DNA of 61,511 nucleotides, from assembly GCF_000143415.4 (NCBI RefSeq), contig NW_003314335.1, positions 808,655-870,165 on the forward strand, in the 5' to 3' direction. Positions within the stretch are counted from its first letter, which is position 1. The number at the start of each line of letters is the position of its first letter. Below, in pieces: positions 43,564-56,497 of this stretch. The position numbers and the translations under genes were made by a program. Source of the stretch: Selaginella moellendorffii. Its lineage: Eukaryota > Streptophyta > Lycopodiopsida > Selaginellales > Selaginellaceae. The notes below the pieces were generated by a model. It saw nothing but the letters and a program-made list of their open reading frames with translations. It was not told the origin of the DNA and did not search any database.

Positions 43564-44711
43564 TGTAAGGAACCAACTCGCCGAGGTGTCGTAGGCTAAG
43601 GGAACCCCGAAAGCATGACCAAAATGACAAGGAGTTCATCGGATGGGACCAAGTCAAAGATCGAGTCCAAGACCGACTCTAGGACCGAGTTCGAGATAGA
43701 GTCCGGAATCGAGTCCAAGACCGACTCGGGGACCGAGTTCGAGTCCGAGTTCGAGACCGAGTTCGAGACGGAGTCCGAGATCCGAAATCGGGTCCGAGAC
43801 CGAGTCCGAAGTCGAGTCCGAGGTCGGGCCCGAGATCGGGTCCGAGATCGAGTCCGCGATCGAGTCCGAGACCGAATCCGAAGTCGGATCCGAAATCGGA
43901 TCCGAGATCGAGCCAGAGACTAAGTCCAAATACTAATACGGGTCAAGGGGTGAAAGCCCAAAGCGTGCGTCCCCCAGGGGGGGGGGGCTGCAGGGGGTTC
44001 CAAAAGTATAGTAGGGATAGTGAGGTCCAGGAACCAGTTTAGAAGGGACTCTCCAGTGGGGCTCCCAAACTGACTTGAGGTTGGGACTGGGACCGAGGGG
44101 CCTTGGGTGGGAGTGAGCATGGACTTGGTTGGTGCCGGAGGGGCCATCCAAGGAAGTGCTCAAGAGCAGCTCCCACTCCCGAAAGGGAAACCGATTGCGG
44201 TGCTCCCGGCTCATGTGGAGTGGTGCCCCACTTGAGTACCATGCGGCTCATTGGTCCTCGCCCTTCCTAGGGGCTTGGGCCTTCCTTCGGGATGGAAGTG
44301 GGGGGTGAGAGGTACCCATACCGGGCCGTTAGGCCACGGTGTTTCGCCCCGGCGTCCCGAAGCAAGTGTTGCACTCAAGACTTGGGATTTAGAGGGTCCC
44401 ATGATCAAGTCTTGTGGTACCAAGGGATGTTAGGAACCTGGAAGCTTGGTGTGCTTGGCTGCTTGTGCTTGCGGGGAGTGTAGCCGAACCTTAAGTCCAG
44501 TCTAACCCGGGGAGGGGGATTGGGAGTGATTTGGGAATCCGTGGAAGGATGGCTAACACTCCGTTGCTCGTGCAGTGAGTAGCTGAAACCAAGTAGGAGT
44601 TGGTACCATAGGCGAGAACCTTGGCAAAGGGACTTAGCAAAAGCCAAGGCAGTGTTGGACGGATAAACGAGGTAAGCTGGCAAATTGGAAAGGAAAAATT
44701 TGTGGCTTACA
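43564..44711 (+). repeat. Inner element 3' LTR
   Basis: Same length as the 5' LTR and nearly identical to it. It is followed directly by GAGGC, the right half of the target duplication, after which the sequence of the middle element resumes. Confidence 0.95.
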
Positions 44712-47411
44712 GAGGCATCCCTCGCTTGGCGGTGTGCCCAAACCAGTCTCCCCACTGAGAGTCCATGACCACCAAAATATAAATGTCCTCATATTCCAAA
44801 CCATCACCATGCCCTAGTGATTTGGGACTCGAACCCAAGCACTAGAGGGTCGGGACTCGAACCCAACCTCCGTATATGCATCTACGGATGGCATCACACC
44901 GGATGCCTGGCGTGACTCCCCACGCCGGTGCACCAACTTATACTTAAAGCGTGCTATAGATCACAGCTTAGGAACCTAGTTCCTCCCCACTGCCAAGTCC
45001 TCTCACTTGACAAGCCTGTGATCATGCATGGACTCCTCCATGCTTGGCCCCATGGCCCACCCTTTTTTTGAAGTTATCACCTTCAACTAGGGTATTTGTT
45101 CCCCTAACTTGCCAATCTCGCTTGGGCAAGTCCTCCGACCACGTAACATGGTTCCTGCACAAGCGTGAAAGCCCTTGATCATCGACTTTCGTTCAAAGCC
45201 CTCTCTTTGAACACTCGGGAACTACTTCCCTAGCCTTGATAGCCTTGCCTCATGGCAAGCTTCAAGACTACGCTTCTGCTGCGCCACTCTGATTTCATGC
45301 GTTCCTTGAACCATTTACGCTTGGCCTTTCTAGGTACTAAGCTACCTAGAATCCTCTTTGGGAACTTTGAAGGAACTCTGTCCCTTAGCTTGCTAAGGCC
45401 TCCCTTTTTTGCAAGCTTTCCAATTACCATATAGTCTAACATGGACAATTCCATATTTTAGACTCTCCATGGCATCACGGTTGCTAGCGGCAACACCCTC
45501 GAGCCCCCACTTGATTCTCCACTCCCAGCTGGCATAACCAACCTTGGTTATGCCCTTCGATTCCTATGGTTCGGTTCTATCCCTTTACTTCTTGCTTTTG
45601 GCTTCACACCTTTCTTTCGGTCATTCTCCTCCAGACTAGGAGGATAGCTTTGCACTTTCTATCATGCCTTAGCAAGTATTCTTAGGGATGAACCTACCCG
45701 ATAACCTAGGGAGTGGTTCCTCAATCTAGGTATGCTCACCATATAATCCCACACACCGGGATTACATTGTTGCTTACGGGCCTTTGCATGCCCATTGCTA
45801 GCCTTGCCAAAATTCCATTTTTGGCTTTGTCCAATTCGAGTAGACAGTCTTCTCCTGTCTCCGCCACCTTGGACGTTTGGATAGCACCTACTATCCATCA
45901 TTCGCTAGGGACTTAGTCCCTTGGGCCTTATCTATTGCCCTCACGACATCAAACACCACCTCCTGGTGTTCTAGAGTGTTCGGGTGTCCCAATGACGGCT
46001 TCCTTGACAATGAGTATTTCCTTTTATGACATTGACTTACTATATCGCAACATAAGCAACTTATCCCCCGTAAGGGTATATCCACTTCCCTATGCCATTA
46101 AGAAGGCTTGGGTAGCTACTTTCTACCCGTTTAACCAATTATTTTGCACCTCTTGCTTAGTTGCCTCGTAGTTGTCAAGTCCTACAACTCATTGCTGGTG
46201 CTTCCACACCTCCATCATTATCTGGGTCACCATACTCCAACTGCATGCTCTGCAACTTAGGCTATGCCATTCCCATTTCTATTAGGATTCCTTTGGCAAG
46301 GGGTTCTCATGAACCCACCAACATAGCCTCAAGGTATCACACATTGGCACATTTGGTGTCTCCACACCATCAGCTCCACGAGCCTACCTCTATGACACTT
46401 CTTCTTTGTGTCTAAGTCTTTGCCAAGACCAATACCACTCTTTCTCATGCCAACCATCGGTTAGCACAGCACCATAGAGGTCACACACAACTTTGTGTCA
46501 AAGTTGTTTTTTTTTTGGGAACACCTTTCCCACGACTTTAGCATGGCACATTTTGTCATCGATGAGATACCCTCTGTTCTCATCCTTGGATCCTATGATC
46601 CCCCCCATCCTTCGTGGGGTACAACACACCTCAATCCAAATGCTTCCATCAGTCCTTTTAGGACCATCCCTTGACTCTACTTGAGTCATCTAGCAGTTTT
46701 GGACTTGGTTAATCCACAGACCTGTAAGGTCCTACTTGTGAGGCACTAGCTCACTGGAATACACTTCTTGCATTCCTGTCCTACTCAAAAGGACTATTTT
46801 CACAAGTGTTACTTTGACACTTGATTTTGTTCTCTGGGGGCAACCTCTGCCCCTTAGGACTACTTGTCCATGTAATGAGAATACCAACTCATCTTTAAGT
46901 ACACCCCCCAACTCCTTGGGTTGTTCCAGCATTTATTAAAGGTAGCCCCGGCTACCATTTCAAGGACTTGAGTCCTCTTCCGTATTTGACCTCCCACGAT
47001 CATTACCTCTAGTCTCACATTCATGAGCACCAACCTCAATTATATGAGGATAATCTTGTGACTCCTTTATTGTTTTGGAGTCTACATCTTTCCCGTGATC
47101 CCAACTATAGTTGTTTATCACAACTACGTTAGCCCGTTTGTTGCGTCAAACGCTCATTTGGATCACATCCTCAGCTCTCTGAGGAGACCTTATACTGTTC
47201 CCAAGATCCCAAAGTCGTTCCATTATTGGCCCTTTTCTATCCACCACATTGTGCCCAAGTTCACGCATGAACTTGAGTGGAGAGCCATGTCCTCTCGACA
47301 TGCTACTCCTCCAGGATAGGCCCACTCCTAGGACCTTCCGATGCCAACATCAATGGTGATATACTTGAGCACCAATAAAAGTCGGACTAAGGAACAGCTC
47401 CGATACCAAAT

Positions 47412-49258
47412 TGTAAGCGACTAATTTTTCCATTTTACTTTAGTCACTTAACCACACCTCCGACCACTTGGAGGAGTCTCATTCACCACCTCCACAAGTC
47501 TCAGTTAGGACTTGGGGCTTGCTAGCCCCGAGAATGGCATCCATGCCACTCAACCTTTGCACTTGGTCTAAGTGCTCCACGTGTCCAATCCCATGATCGA
47601 CACCCCAAGGTACCACCGACATATCGGCCCGTTACGCTGAGGCCATGCCTATTCACCTTGGTCACATCGGTGGTCCAACACCACCTACATTGCAATCTTG
47701 TCTCTCATAGACTGGGCCATCCATCGATGAGTGATCATCCCAGATCCACTCCTTAGCATCCTTAGGATGCTCCTAGACTTAGGGAATAACCTTCCCCAAT
47801 ATCTCTTCCCCGGTCCCACCAAGTCCCTCTCTGTCGATGGCCGTGTTCACCAACACTGCCACTGGATCAAAGCCCGCAGGCCCGAGCTCTAAGTCCAACT
47901 GTCCTCTGGGACTTCCTCACTGGGTGACCGTGTCCTTTGTCACCACACCAGAGGGCCACTCCTCTTCCTTTCCACAGTCTGGGACTTTGGGACAACATTT
48001 CGGAACACCGTGGCCTTACGCAAGCCTCATGGGTACTTTCCCCGCCTTTCGCCTTTAGGTGCTCTAGCCATGGGCCTAGAGCAAGGTTCCGTTGAGCCAC
48101 GATAGGTATCCAAGTAGGTAGTGCCACCCACACTTGGACTGGGAGCATCGGCCAGTCGATCTCCCGGGGGAACTAGAGCTGGCTCTTGAACACTTCACCA
48201 AGCTACCCCGCTTGTCGGTCCGTGTTCACTCTAGTCTTGGACTTCCCAGTGGGCAGCTCATCACCCAACACTGGGTCCGGCCTTCCTGGGCCAAACTGGC
48301 CTTTCCTGGCCAAACTGGCTCCACTGCAGTCCTCCCCCTACTATACTTTTGGAGCTCACCAAACCCCCCAGGGTCTGGGAGACGAACGCTTTGGGCTTTC
48401 ACCCTCTCAAGCTCGGACTCGGACTCGGACTCGGACTCGGACTCGGACTTGGACTCGGACTCGGACTCGGCCTCAGTCTCGACCTCGGCCTCGGTCTCGG
48501 TCTCGGTCTTGGTCCCGATCTCGGTCTTGGTCTCGGTCCCGTCTTGGTCTTGGTCCCGGTCTTGACTTCGAGCTCCATCTCGGGTCCATCTCAGACTCCA
48601 TCTTGGACTCCATCTCAGGTCCATCTCGGGTCCATCTCGAACTCCATCTTGGACTCCATCTTGGACTCCACCTCGGACTCCATCTCGGGTCCTTCTCAGA
48701 CTCCATCTCGGACTCCATCTCGGGTCCATCTCGGGTCCCATCTCGGGTCCATCTCGGGTCCATCTCGGACTCCATCTCGGGTCCATCTCGGACTCCATCT
48801 CGGACTCCATCTCGGACTCTATCTCGGGTCCATCTCGGGTCCACCTCGGACGCCATCTCGGACTCTATCTCGGGTCCACCTCGGACTCCATCTCGGACTC
48901 CATCTCGGACTCCATCTCGGACTCTATCTCGGGTCCATCTTGGGTCCACCTCGGACTCCACCTCGGACTCCATCTCGGGGTCCTTCTCGGACTCCACCTT
49001 GGACTCCAACTCGAGTCCATCTCGGACACTTCCACGTGTCATGTGTTGGTTCTTTCGGGTCCTTTTTTGGACCCTCACTTATTGCTCTCTTTGTGTTTGT
49101 TCCTCGAGCACTTCGTTGGGAGTTCCACTCCCGCTCTCGACCTTTCAAGTCGGGGCTTTTAGTCCAAACGTGTTACGCTCGTTTGGTTTTCACTTTGGCC
49201 ACCACCACATGGCACCCTTCCGGCTCCACTTTGGGGCCTAGGGATTTTGTGTCTCACA
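47412..49258 (-). repeat. Middle element right LTR (5' LTR in element sense)
   Basis: 1847 bp, from tgtaagcgac to gtctcaca on the plus strand, with the hexamer array at about 48408-49030. The adjacent PBS complement at 47397-47410 marks it as the 5' LTR of a minus-strand element. It is followed by CCTTG. Confidence 0.93.
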
Positions 49259-49263
49259 CCTTG

Positions 49264-52200
49264 CTATTGCTTCTTGAGTAGCTTGGTGTTGGATTAGTTT
49301 TGAGTTTGGTCAGAAAGAGAGTGGCATGAACTTGTCCGTATTGTGAACAAAAGTTAGTGGTGTCGGGTGTTGTAAATCTCTATCGGTGGGGTGTGGCATT
49401 TATGTTGCATTTTGTCGAATCAAGTTGACATTTGATATTCACATAAACCTTTGAAGTAATGACATGGGCATTGCTTATAGTGGTGCTTGATTGATGATCA
49501 AGTCATTGTGATACTTATATCATATCCATGTGATAGTGAGCAATGTGTTTACGAAGTTGCTTGGTTAAACGATGGTCAACCCCAAACTGGTTGATGGAGA
49601 AGCTAGTCTACTTGCACGAAGTAGCATTGTAGTAGCTTTGACTGGATTCTCAATGATGGTCCATTATGCTAAGCTTAAGTTGGTACTTTGTTCCTTGAGT
49701 TTGCCCATTAAGGTGTTGGAAAAGGGTTGTAGCATTCATTTGCTATAGCTCGTCAGTTGATCTGTTAGCACTTGGAGTAAATTGTTGGATGGAGAAAATG
49801 TGTAGTTGAGGTATTGACATCACTAGCACTTGTGTTAGTGGAAATGGCATTGTTATTTCAAGTGACGAGGAAGTTTTCCTTAGAGCTTGATTTTCCATAT
49901 CATTTTTTTTGTTAGTGTTTTGGTTTCACATTGGATCTTGAAGGTGATTGAAGAAGAGTGTTAGTGCAATGTGGATATCCGAAGATGTGGTCTTCGTGAT
50001 CAAGCCTTGGGTGTTCACTTTGCACTTTGTGGATGTCGGTGTTGGATGTCGGTTATATGGGCAAAGATGTTCAATACTTAAGCATATTGTTGGATCATGA
50101 GAATTTGTGTTGAGGTGAACTTATGTGAAGTTGTTGGTAGGAGGAAGTTGGTTAAATCTTGAAAGTTTGCAATCCTGGACTGAGAGTCATTCTTTCTCTA
50201 GGATGGAAATTTTCCACAAATTTTCTTAGACTTCTCCAATGGCTGATCTGTTGGTCACTTTGCTGAAAACCATTCCATTTTTGTAAGTCAGTACAAACTA
50301 GTAAAAGGGTTAGAGTTGACTTTGGTTAGCTTAAACCTTAGTAAGTAGTTTGTATGATGCAACCCGAAAGGGGATGCTAACTTTGGGGCTAAGGCAATTG
50401 AGTTGGATAGAGTCTGGAGTTGGTGTAGAAAAGTGGCCGTTACGCTTTTCTAAGAAGGGTGACCCTTATACCTTTCTTTTGTAGCGTTGTGCTTGGTGGC
50501 AGGTTGCACCTTGCATTACGTTAGACTCTATGAGAGTAGTGAGCTCTCACTGATCTTGACTTAGTCTTGGTAGCCCTGTGCCTTGGCTGAGGATGGTGAT
50601 ATCCAACTTAGTTGTTTGAGGTTGAGATGTTGGTACCCGTACTATAGCTTTGTCTATGAGGAGGTTGTGTACCGATATGAGTCCATCTCATGGTCTTCAC
50701 TTTAGTTTCAACTGAGTGTTGATCGCATAGCTAGCCTCTTCAAGGTATGCTCAAAGCTAGTGGCTAAATGTTTTAGTGAGCTTATTGCGGTTGAGTTGGA
50801 TTCGAGTGGTCATTTAGTTTGTGCTTGTCTATGAACTTTTATCTTGTAGCTGGGATATCACATTCATGTTAGACAAGTATATAACTTGATGACAAGAGTT
50901 GGTATTTGGGTCTTGTGAAGGCAAGTTGAGGAGTGATTGTTAGTTGCTTTGCGACTAGTGATTACTTGTAGACTTCATCAAGGACCGTTGACACTTGCTT
51001 TGCTCGATGATGATTTAGCAGTGATGGGCTTGCTTTACCGGATGGTGTTGCGGAGGATTGTGTCATTAGGTTGGCATGGTTTTTCCATGTTGGCATGTCA
51101 ATTCCTTTGTTGATATCATTTGGTTACGTTTGGTCTATAGTGTTGGATTTCATTGAGTCTTGGATGTGGTGATTCACTCCTTGATGATATGTTATCTGTA
51201 ACTGAGTTTTTGCTGAAGGATTGGTTTCGGATACTAAGTATAGTATCTTCGACTTTGGTTAGCTTGGTTGCTGGAAAGCTCCGAGTGGTGATTCACTCTT
51301 GCTTTTTTCTAGCTTTGTCCTAGTGTTGATGGCATTGAAGTGATGCTTTGTCATTGACATAGTTGATATTGAGACTTGAGTGAAATGAGATGCCTTTCCT
51401 TCGGATTGATATTGAGTTTCATTAGTCTTGATGAAAATAGTGTTGATGATTTGGCTTTAGCTTTGTGTTGTTAACATTCATGCATTTGCTAGTTAGCAAC
51501 TGTGTTGACGTTCAAATGAATTGAGTGGCAAGTTGAGTTAGTTGTGTTCTCGACGAGATTGTTTAGTAAGGGTTGAGCTTTAAGCTTTTCCTTGAAAAGT
51601 GATTTAGTCGTGGACTATACTAACTCTACAAACGGAAGAGTTAGTGATCGATATTGGAAAGTTTGAATCCTTATTGGGTTTGAATTGGAACATATTGATC
51701 ATTGATGATTTCCCTTGTGCTTGTTACGACGTGAGCTACGTCTTGCTATAGATGGATTCATGGAGGATCGATTAGATGATCACTTGTTGAGCATAACTTT
51801 GCTATGCTTGGCTTTTGAATTGATGCAGACATGCTCTTCATTAGTTTTGCATTATGAAGTTTAACTTATGGATGTGTTGAGGAGGATGTTGTGGGTTATA
51901 CCATGATTTCTTCTTTAGCATTGAAGTTAGTTCGTGCGAGACTCGTGATCATTATTAGGCAAGACTTAGTTATAGGCTTCTTCGAGCTTTTGGTTCATTG
52001 AGTTTTGTGCTCATTATTCCATTTGCTACAAGTTGTTGGGGAAGGCATTTTGGCTCCTAGCTTCGATGTTGAAGTTAGTATTTGCATTTAGCAATCATTA
52101 GTAATGATTGACTATCATCTAGGATGATTGATTATTGTTATCAAAGGTTTTGCTTGATTATTGTTAATCTAGAATGATTTGCTATTCTTCGGGATGGTGG

Positions 52201-53409
52201 ATTCCTTCTTAGACGATGATTCTGCATATCTCATTTTGATAGGATGATTAATGATCTTTCATGATGGTTAGTTGTTATTTTCGATGGCTTATAGCTTTTC
52301 GCATTACCACATGTTCTTTGTGGTTTGCTTTGGTTTGGTCTCTTGGGTTTGAGACATCAGTAGGATGTTGCTAACACTTGCTTAGGCAACTTGAGTTCCT
52401 TGGTGTTGTTGATTGGGATCTATTCGGATTGGCTAGTGTGATAGTTGGATTGAATGGGTGTTTGTTGGTCTTACAACATTCATTCTGTTCTGTTGATTAT
52501 TGCTTGAGTTAGTTCTGATAGGCTCGGATGTTATTTCCTTCGGGTGATACATTCACGAGCATTGTGCTTGTCAGTCAATGATACTTTGTGTTCTTTGAGT
52601 TATCTCTAGTAAGTTGTTGGCTTACTGTCTGCTATTTTCGGTAGTTAAGTTTCATCATTGAGTTTACTTGATGATATACTTGTTATTGAATTTTGTTGGA
52701 TGGTGAATCCTGTGTTTATCAATTTTGATGATCTTGGTGGTTCCTATAATCAACTACTAGTTTATTAGATGATAACATACTTAGAATACTTTGTGTTCTA
52801 ATATAAGATTTATTCACTGATAATTCCAACTCTAACATATCATTGTCTATGACTTTGATATTGTCCATCTATTGATCTTTGAGTTTGGGCCAATAATGGG
52901 CAGACTGGCTTCGGCACTTTGTGTGCATGGTGAAATCTCTAGTCATGGGGTAGCTACTGTCGACTGGTCACATAACCCGCCTCTCTGTTGATGTTCTTTA
53001 TTCCGTTGAAAGGGCGTGACCGTGTAAACAACTCTAACTGCATGTTTACAGTAGTCTATCTAAACCTTACCGACGGGTTTGGTTTCTTTGCTCAGGAGGG
53101 TTGGGGCCTCTGGCTTTTCTCTCTATGTCCTTGCGGGCAGGAGCATATCACACTTTTGTAGCTGGGTGACACCCAGAGCAGCAAGGGTGGCTAACTCCGT
53201 TGGTCATTTCCTTGTCGGCGACGGCCGGAAGGTGTCTGAGCTGGTAGCGCATCCGCGTTAGACAAAGAGGTTGCCCCTTAACTCATTTAAGTTGGTGCAT
53301 TTCTCACATAGTGTGAGTACCATGAACTTTCCTAGAGTTGTTTCCTTGATGGTATTCTAGACTCGAGTATGCATCGACGAGGACGTCGATCTTCCCAAGG
53401 GGGGGAGAG
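49264..53409 (+). other. Outer element internal region, right part, non-coding
   Basis: 4.1 kb of T/G-rich sequence without any frame above about 60 residues and without recognisable protein motifs. It ends in the polypurine tract 53395-53409 (aagggggggagag). Decayed versions occur at 54550-57680 (plus) and 30772-32215 (minus), so the sequence is a reproducible family trait and not random loss. Confidence 0.8.
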
Positions 53410-54549
53410 TGTCGCGAATGTGACTTCGGGTATCGAAAATTACCTGTCGGCTAGTCCTTACGGACACTCTTACCTTACTGCCACGATGGCAGGAGGTCGG
53501 TATTGCTGGTTCCCTTTATTAGCCCCTCTTGTTCAAGTGTTAGTTTACTGGGCTTAGCATCTGTACTTAGCCAGATGGACATAAGGTAGGAACTCCTATG
53601 TGTTTCTAGTTGAGCATACTCGGCCTGGCTCTTAGTTCTCTTTTGCTCTGTCTTGCACTGGCTTGGCAAGAACTCTCGCGTATTGAGATTAGTCCCTCAA
53701 TATCGCTGGATGATAGCTTACCGTGTTTGCCAAACACCCTCGCTATCATGCCCTTTGTGTTAGTCTCATTTCGGTCCCAAATGCTAATTATGGAAAGTGT
53801 CCAGATTTGCTCATTTGGCATATCTACGGAATGTAGAGGGTGGCCTGAACACAATGGTGTTCGTCCTATGTCCAAATTCACAATCTAGGGACATTCCATA
53901 TTTAATAAGTTTCGAGCTTGTCCCAGAGACTAACTCTTGATACTAAGGGAGGCTTGGGTGAAAGCCCAAAGCGTGTATTCCTCAAGGGGGGGCTGTGGGG
54001 GGTTCCAAATGTATAGTAGGGATAGTGGGTAGGTCGGGCATGGTTGGCCAACCTGAGGCATAGTCTAGCTCCTGTTTGCATGCCTGTCCTTGTTCTGCGT
54101 CCAACTTGGGTCTAAGCCCAAGTTCCATTCCATGCTAGTTGGTGGAGTACCCATATCCTCACGTTAGGCCACCGGTATGCCAAAATAGCGCCAGACTCTA
54201 TTTGGCTCCGTTTTGTGTGCTGGTCCTGGCATTGGGATGCTGGTTACTCTAGGACTGTTCCAAGTTGCTCCGGGCTCCTGTCCCTTCGCTCCTTGGGCTT
54301 TATGCTAGGGAGTTGCTCCGTGGTTCGGTTCCATCACTCCTTGGCTCCACACTTGGGAGTTTGGCACCGTTCCTTCGTTCAGTGGCCCAAGGCCCTGAAC
54401 CTCGGGTTCCTATGGACATGTGGCATGGACACATGGCATGTGACACGTGGCATCTGTCACGTGGCACAAAGAGGGTTTAGGTACCGCTTTGTGGTGTTAT
54501 CCTATGGTAAATCACCATAGGATAAAGGGTCAAAACCACGTGCGCTACA
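53410..54549 (+). repeat. Outer element 3' LTR
   Basis: 1140 bp, tgtcgcgaatg to gcgctaca, followed by TCAAT. It differs from the 5' LTR by scattered substitutions, a shorter G run, and one extra copy of an acatggcatgtgac-type unit near 54425-54445. Confidence 0.95.
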
Positions 54550-56223
54550 TCAATTGACAATTAAATCATTGTGATACTTATATCATATCTATATGACCAT
54601 GAGCAATATGTTTACAAAGTTATTTAGTTAAATAATGATCACTCCCAAAGTGGTTGATAATGAGGGTAGTCTACTTGCAAGAAGTAGTATTATAGTAGCT
54701 TTGACTAGATTCTTGATGGTGATCCATTTTATGCTAAATTGGTACCTTTGTTCCTTAATGGTTTTGGAAGAGTTATAGCATTTATTTGTTAACTTGTTAG
54801 TGAATCTGTTAGCACTTGAAATAAATTGTTAGATGGAAAAGATGTGTAGCTAAAGTGTTGACATTACTAGGACTTGTGTTAGTGAAAGTGAGTGATGGAA
54901 GAGTTTTCCTTAGAGTTTGATCTTCATGTCATTTTTCTCGTTAGTGTTTTAGCATTGTATTGGATTTTGAAAATGATTGAAGAAGAGTGTAAATACAGTA
55001 TGAATATTTGAAAATATGGTTTTCATAATCAAGTTTTAGGGTATTCATTTTACATTTACAGATATCGTTGTTGGATGTTGAAAATATAGAATATTATTCG
55101 ATGCTTAAGTGTATTATTGGGTCATGAGAATTTACATTGAGGTAGACCTATCTGAAGATGTAGTTAAGAAGAAGTTAGTTGAGTCTTGAAATTTTACATT
55201 CTTGGACTGAAAATCATTCTTTTTCTCGAATAAAAAATTTTTCTATGAATTTTCTTAGACTTTTCCAATGGCTAATTTATTAATCATTTTGCCCAAAAAC
55301 CATTCCATTTTTGTAATCTAATACAAGTTAGTGAAAGGGTTAGAATTTATTTTGGTTGGCTTAGGTAGTTTGTATGATGTAAATGAAAGGGATATTGACT
55401 TTTAGGGTTAAAGCAATTGAGTTGAATATAGTCTAAAGATGGTGTAGAAAAGTAATTATTGTATTTTTTTAAAAAGGTGACCCTTATGCCTTTCTTTTAT
55501 AGTGTTATATTTTATGGTAGATTTCACTTTGCATTTCATTAAACTCTATAAAAGTAATAAGATCTTAGTAATTTTGATTTGATCTTGATAGTATTGCACT
55601 TTGGCTGAAGATGGTAATATCCAACTTAGTTGTTTGTGGTTAAGTTGTTAATACTCATATTATAACCTTGTTTATGAGGAGGTTGTGTACCTTATGAGTT
55701 TATCTCATAGTTTTCACTTTAATTATGATTGAGTGTTGATCATACATAGCTAACCTCTTTGGTTATACTTAGAGTTATTAGCTATATGTGTTAGTAAGCT
55801 TATTGTGGTTCGATTGGATTCAAGTGGTCATTTAGTTCATGCTTGTCTATGTTCCTATATCTAATACCTAGAGTGTACCTTTCTATTGGACAAGTATATA
55901 ATATAATAACGCGAGTTCAGTGTTTGGGTTTGTGAAGGCAAGTTGAAGAGTGATTGTTGGTTGCTTTGCAATTAATGATTGCTTATAGACTTCATTGAAA
56001 ACTATTAACACTTTCTTTGTTTAATAATGATTTAGTAGTGATAAATTTGTTTTACCGAATAGTGTTGTAAAGGATTGTATTGTTAAACTTACATGGTTTT
56101 TCTATATTAGCATGTCGATTTTACTTCTATCAATATCATTTGGTTGCATTTAGTCCATAGTGTTGAATTATATTGACTCTTAGATGTGCTGATTCATTCT
56201 TTGATGATGTATTATTTCTAGTT

Positions 56224-56497
56224 GAGTATTGGTCTTAGATACTAAGTAAGGTATCTTTGGCTTTGGTTATTTTGGTTGCTAAAGAGTGTTAAGTGGTGAT
56301 CGGCTCTTGTTTTCTTCTAGTTTTATTCTGGTATTGATGGTATTGAAGTGATGCCCAATTGAGTATTGGTCTTAGATACTAAGTAAGGTATCTTTGGCTT
56401 TGGTTATTTTGGTTGCTAAAGAGTGTTAGGTGGTGATTGGCTCTTGTTTTCTTTTAGTTTTATTCTGGTATTGATGGTATTGAAGTGATGCCCTATC
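56224..56497. repeat. Tandem duplication of 137 bp in the old element
   Basis: gagtattggtcttagatac... starts at 56224 and again at 56361, and both units end tattgaagtgatgccc. They differ by a few transitions. The young element (near 51200-51350) has one copy, so this happened after the old copy inserted. Confidence 0.85.

Larger units (their letters stand above)
39478..44711 (+). mobile_element. Inner Ty3/gypsy chromovirus, young, 5'-deleted
   Basis: 5.2 kb element with LTRs of identical length (1148 bp each, 39478-40625 and 43564-44711), PBS tggtatcggagc (40629-40640), a purine-rich tract before the 3' LTR, and a GAGGC target duplication. By eye I find about three differences between the LTRs, so insertion was recent. 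Gag, protease and the first part of reverse transcriptase are absent: the PBS runs straight into the RT palm. It must have been mobilised by a complete relative, or the deletion followed insertion. Confidence 0.95.
36298..49258 (-). mobile_element. Middle LTR retrotransposon, minus strand, non-coding
   Basis: LTRs lie at 36298-38109 and 47412-49258. The primer-binding site in reverse complement (gctccgataccaaa, 47397-47410) lies beside the right LTR, so the element reads on the minus strand and its 3' end is on the left. The purine tract there reads gggtggtggagt in element sense, just before the left LTR. After removal of the innermost element the internal part is about 4.1 kb (38110-39477 plus 44717-47411) and shows no pol or gag motif; short frames only. 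Several modules, including the gatgcccccgg block, the tandem T-arm-like motif and the tract before the LTR, match the innermost chromovirus. This looks like a non-autonomous derivative of that lineage. Confidence 0.93.
34344..54549 (+). mobile_element. Outer LTR retrotransposon, non-coding (LARD-like), with nested insertion
   Basis: Complete element of 20.2 kb: 5' LTR 34344-35467, PBS 35470-35480, polypurine tract 53395-53409, 3' LTR 53410-54549, bordered by TG...CA and TCAAT target duplications. Removing the nested 36298-49263 insertion leaves about 7.2 kb, with an internal region of about 5 kb. That internal part (35468-36297 plus 49264-53409) has no gag, protease, reverse transcriptase or integrase motif in any frame, only short frames. 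It therefore resembles a large retrotransposon derivative that would have depended on enzymes supplied elsewhere. The PBS tggtatcagag matches the 3' end of initiator tRNA-Met. Confidence 0.95.
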
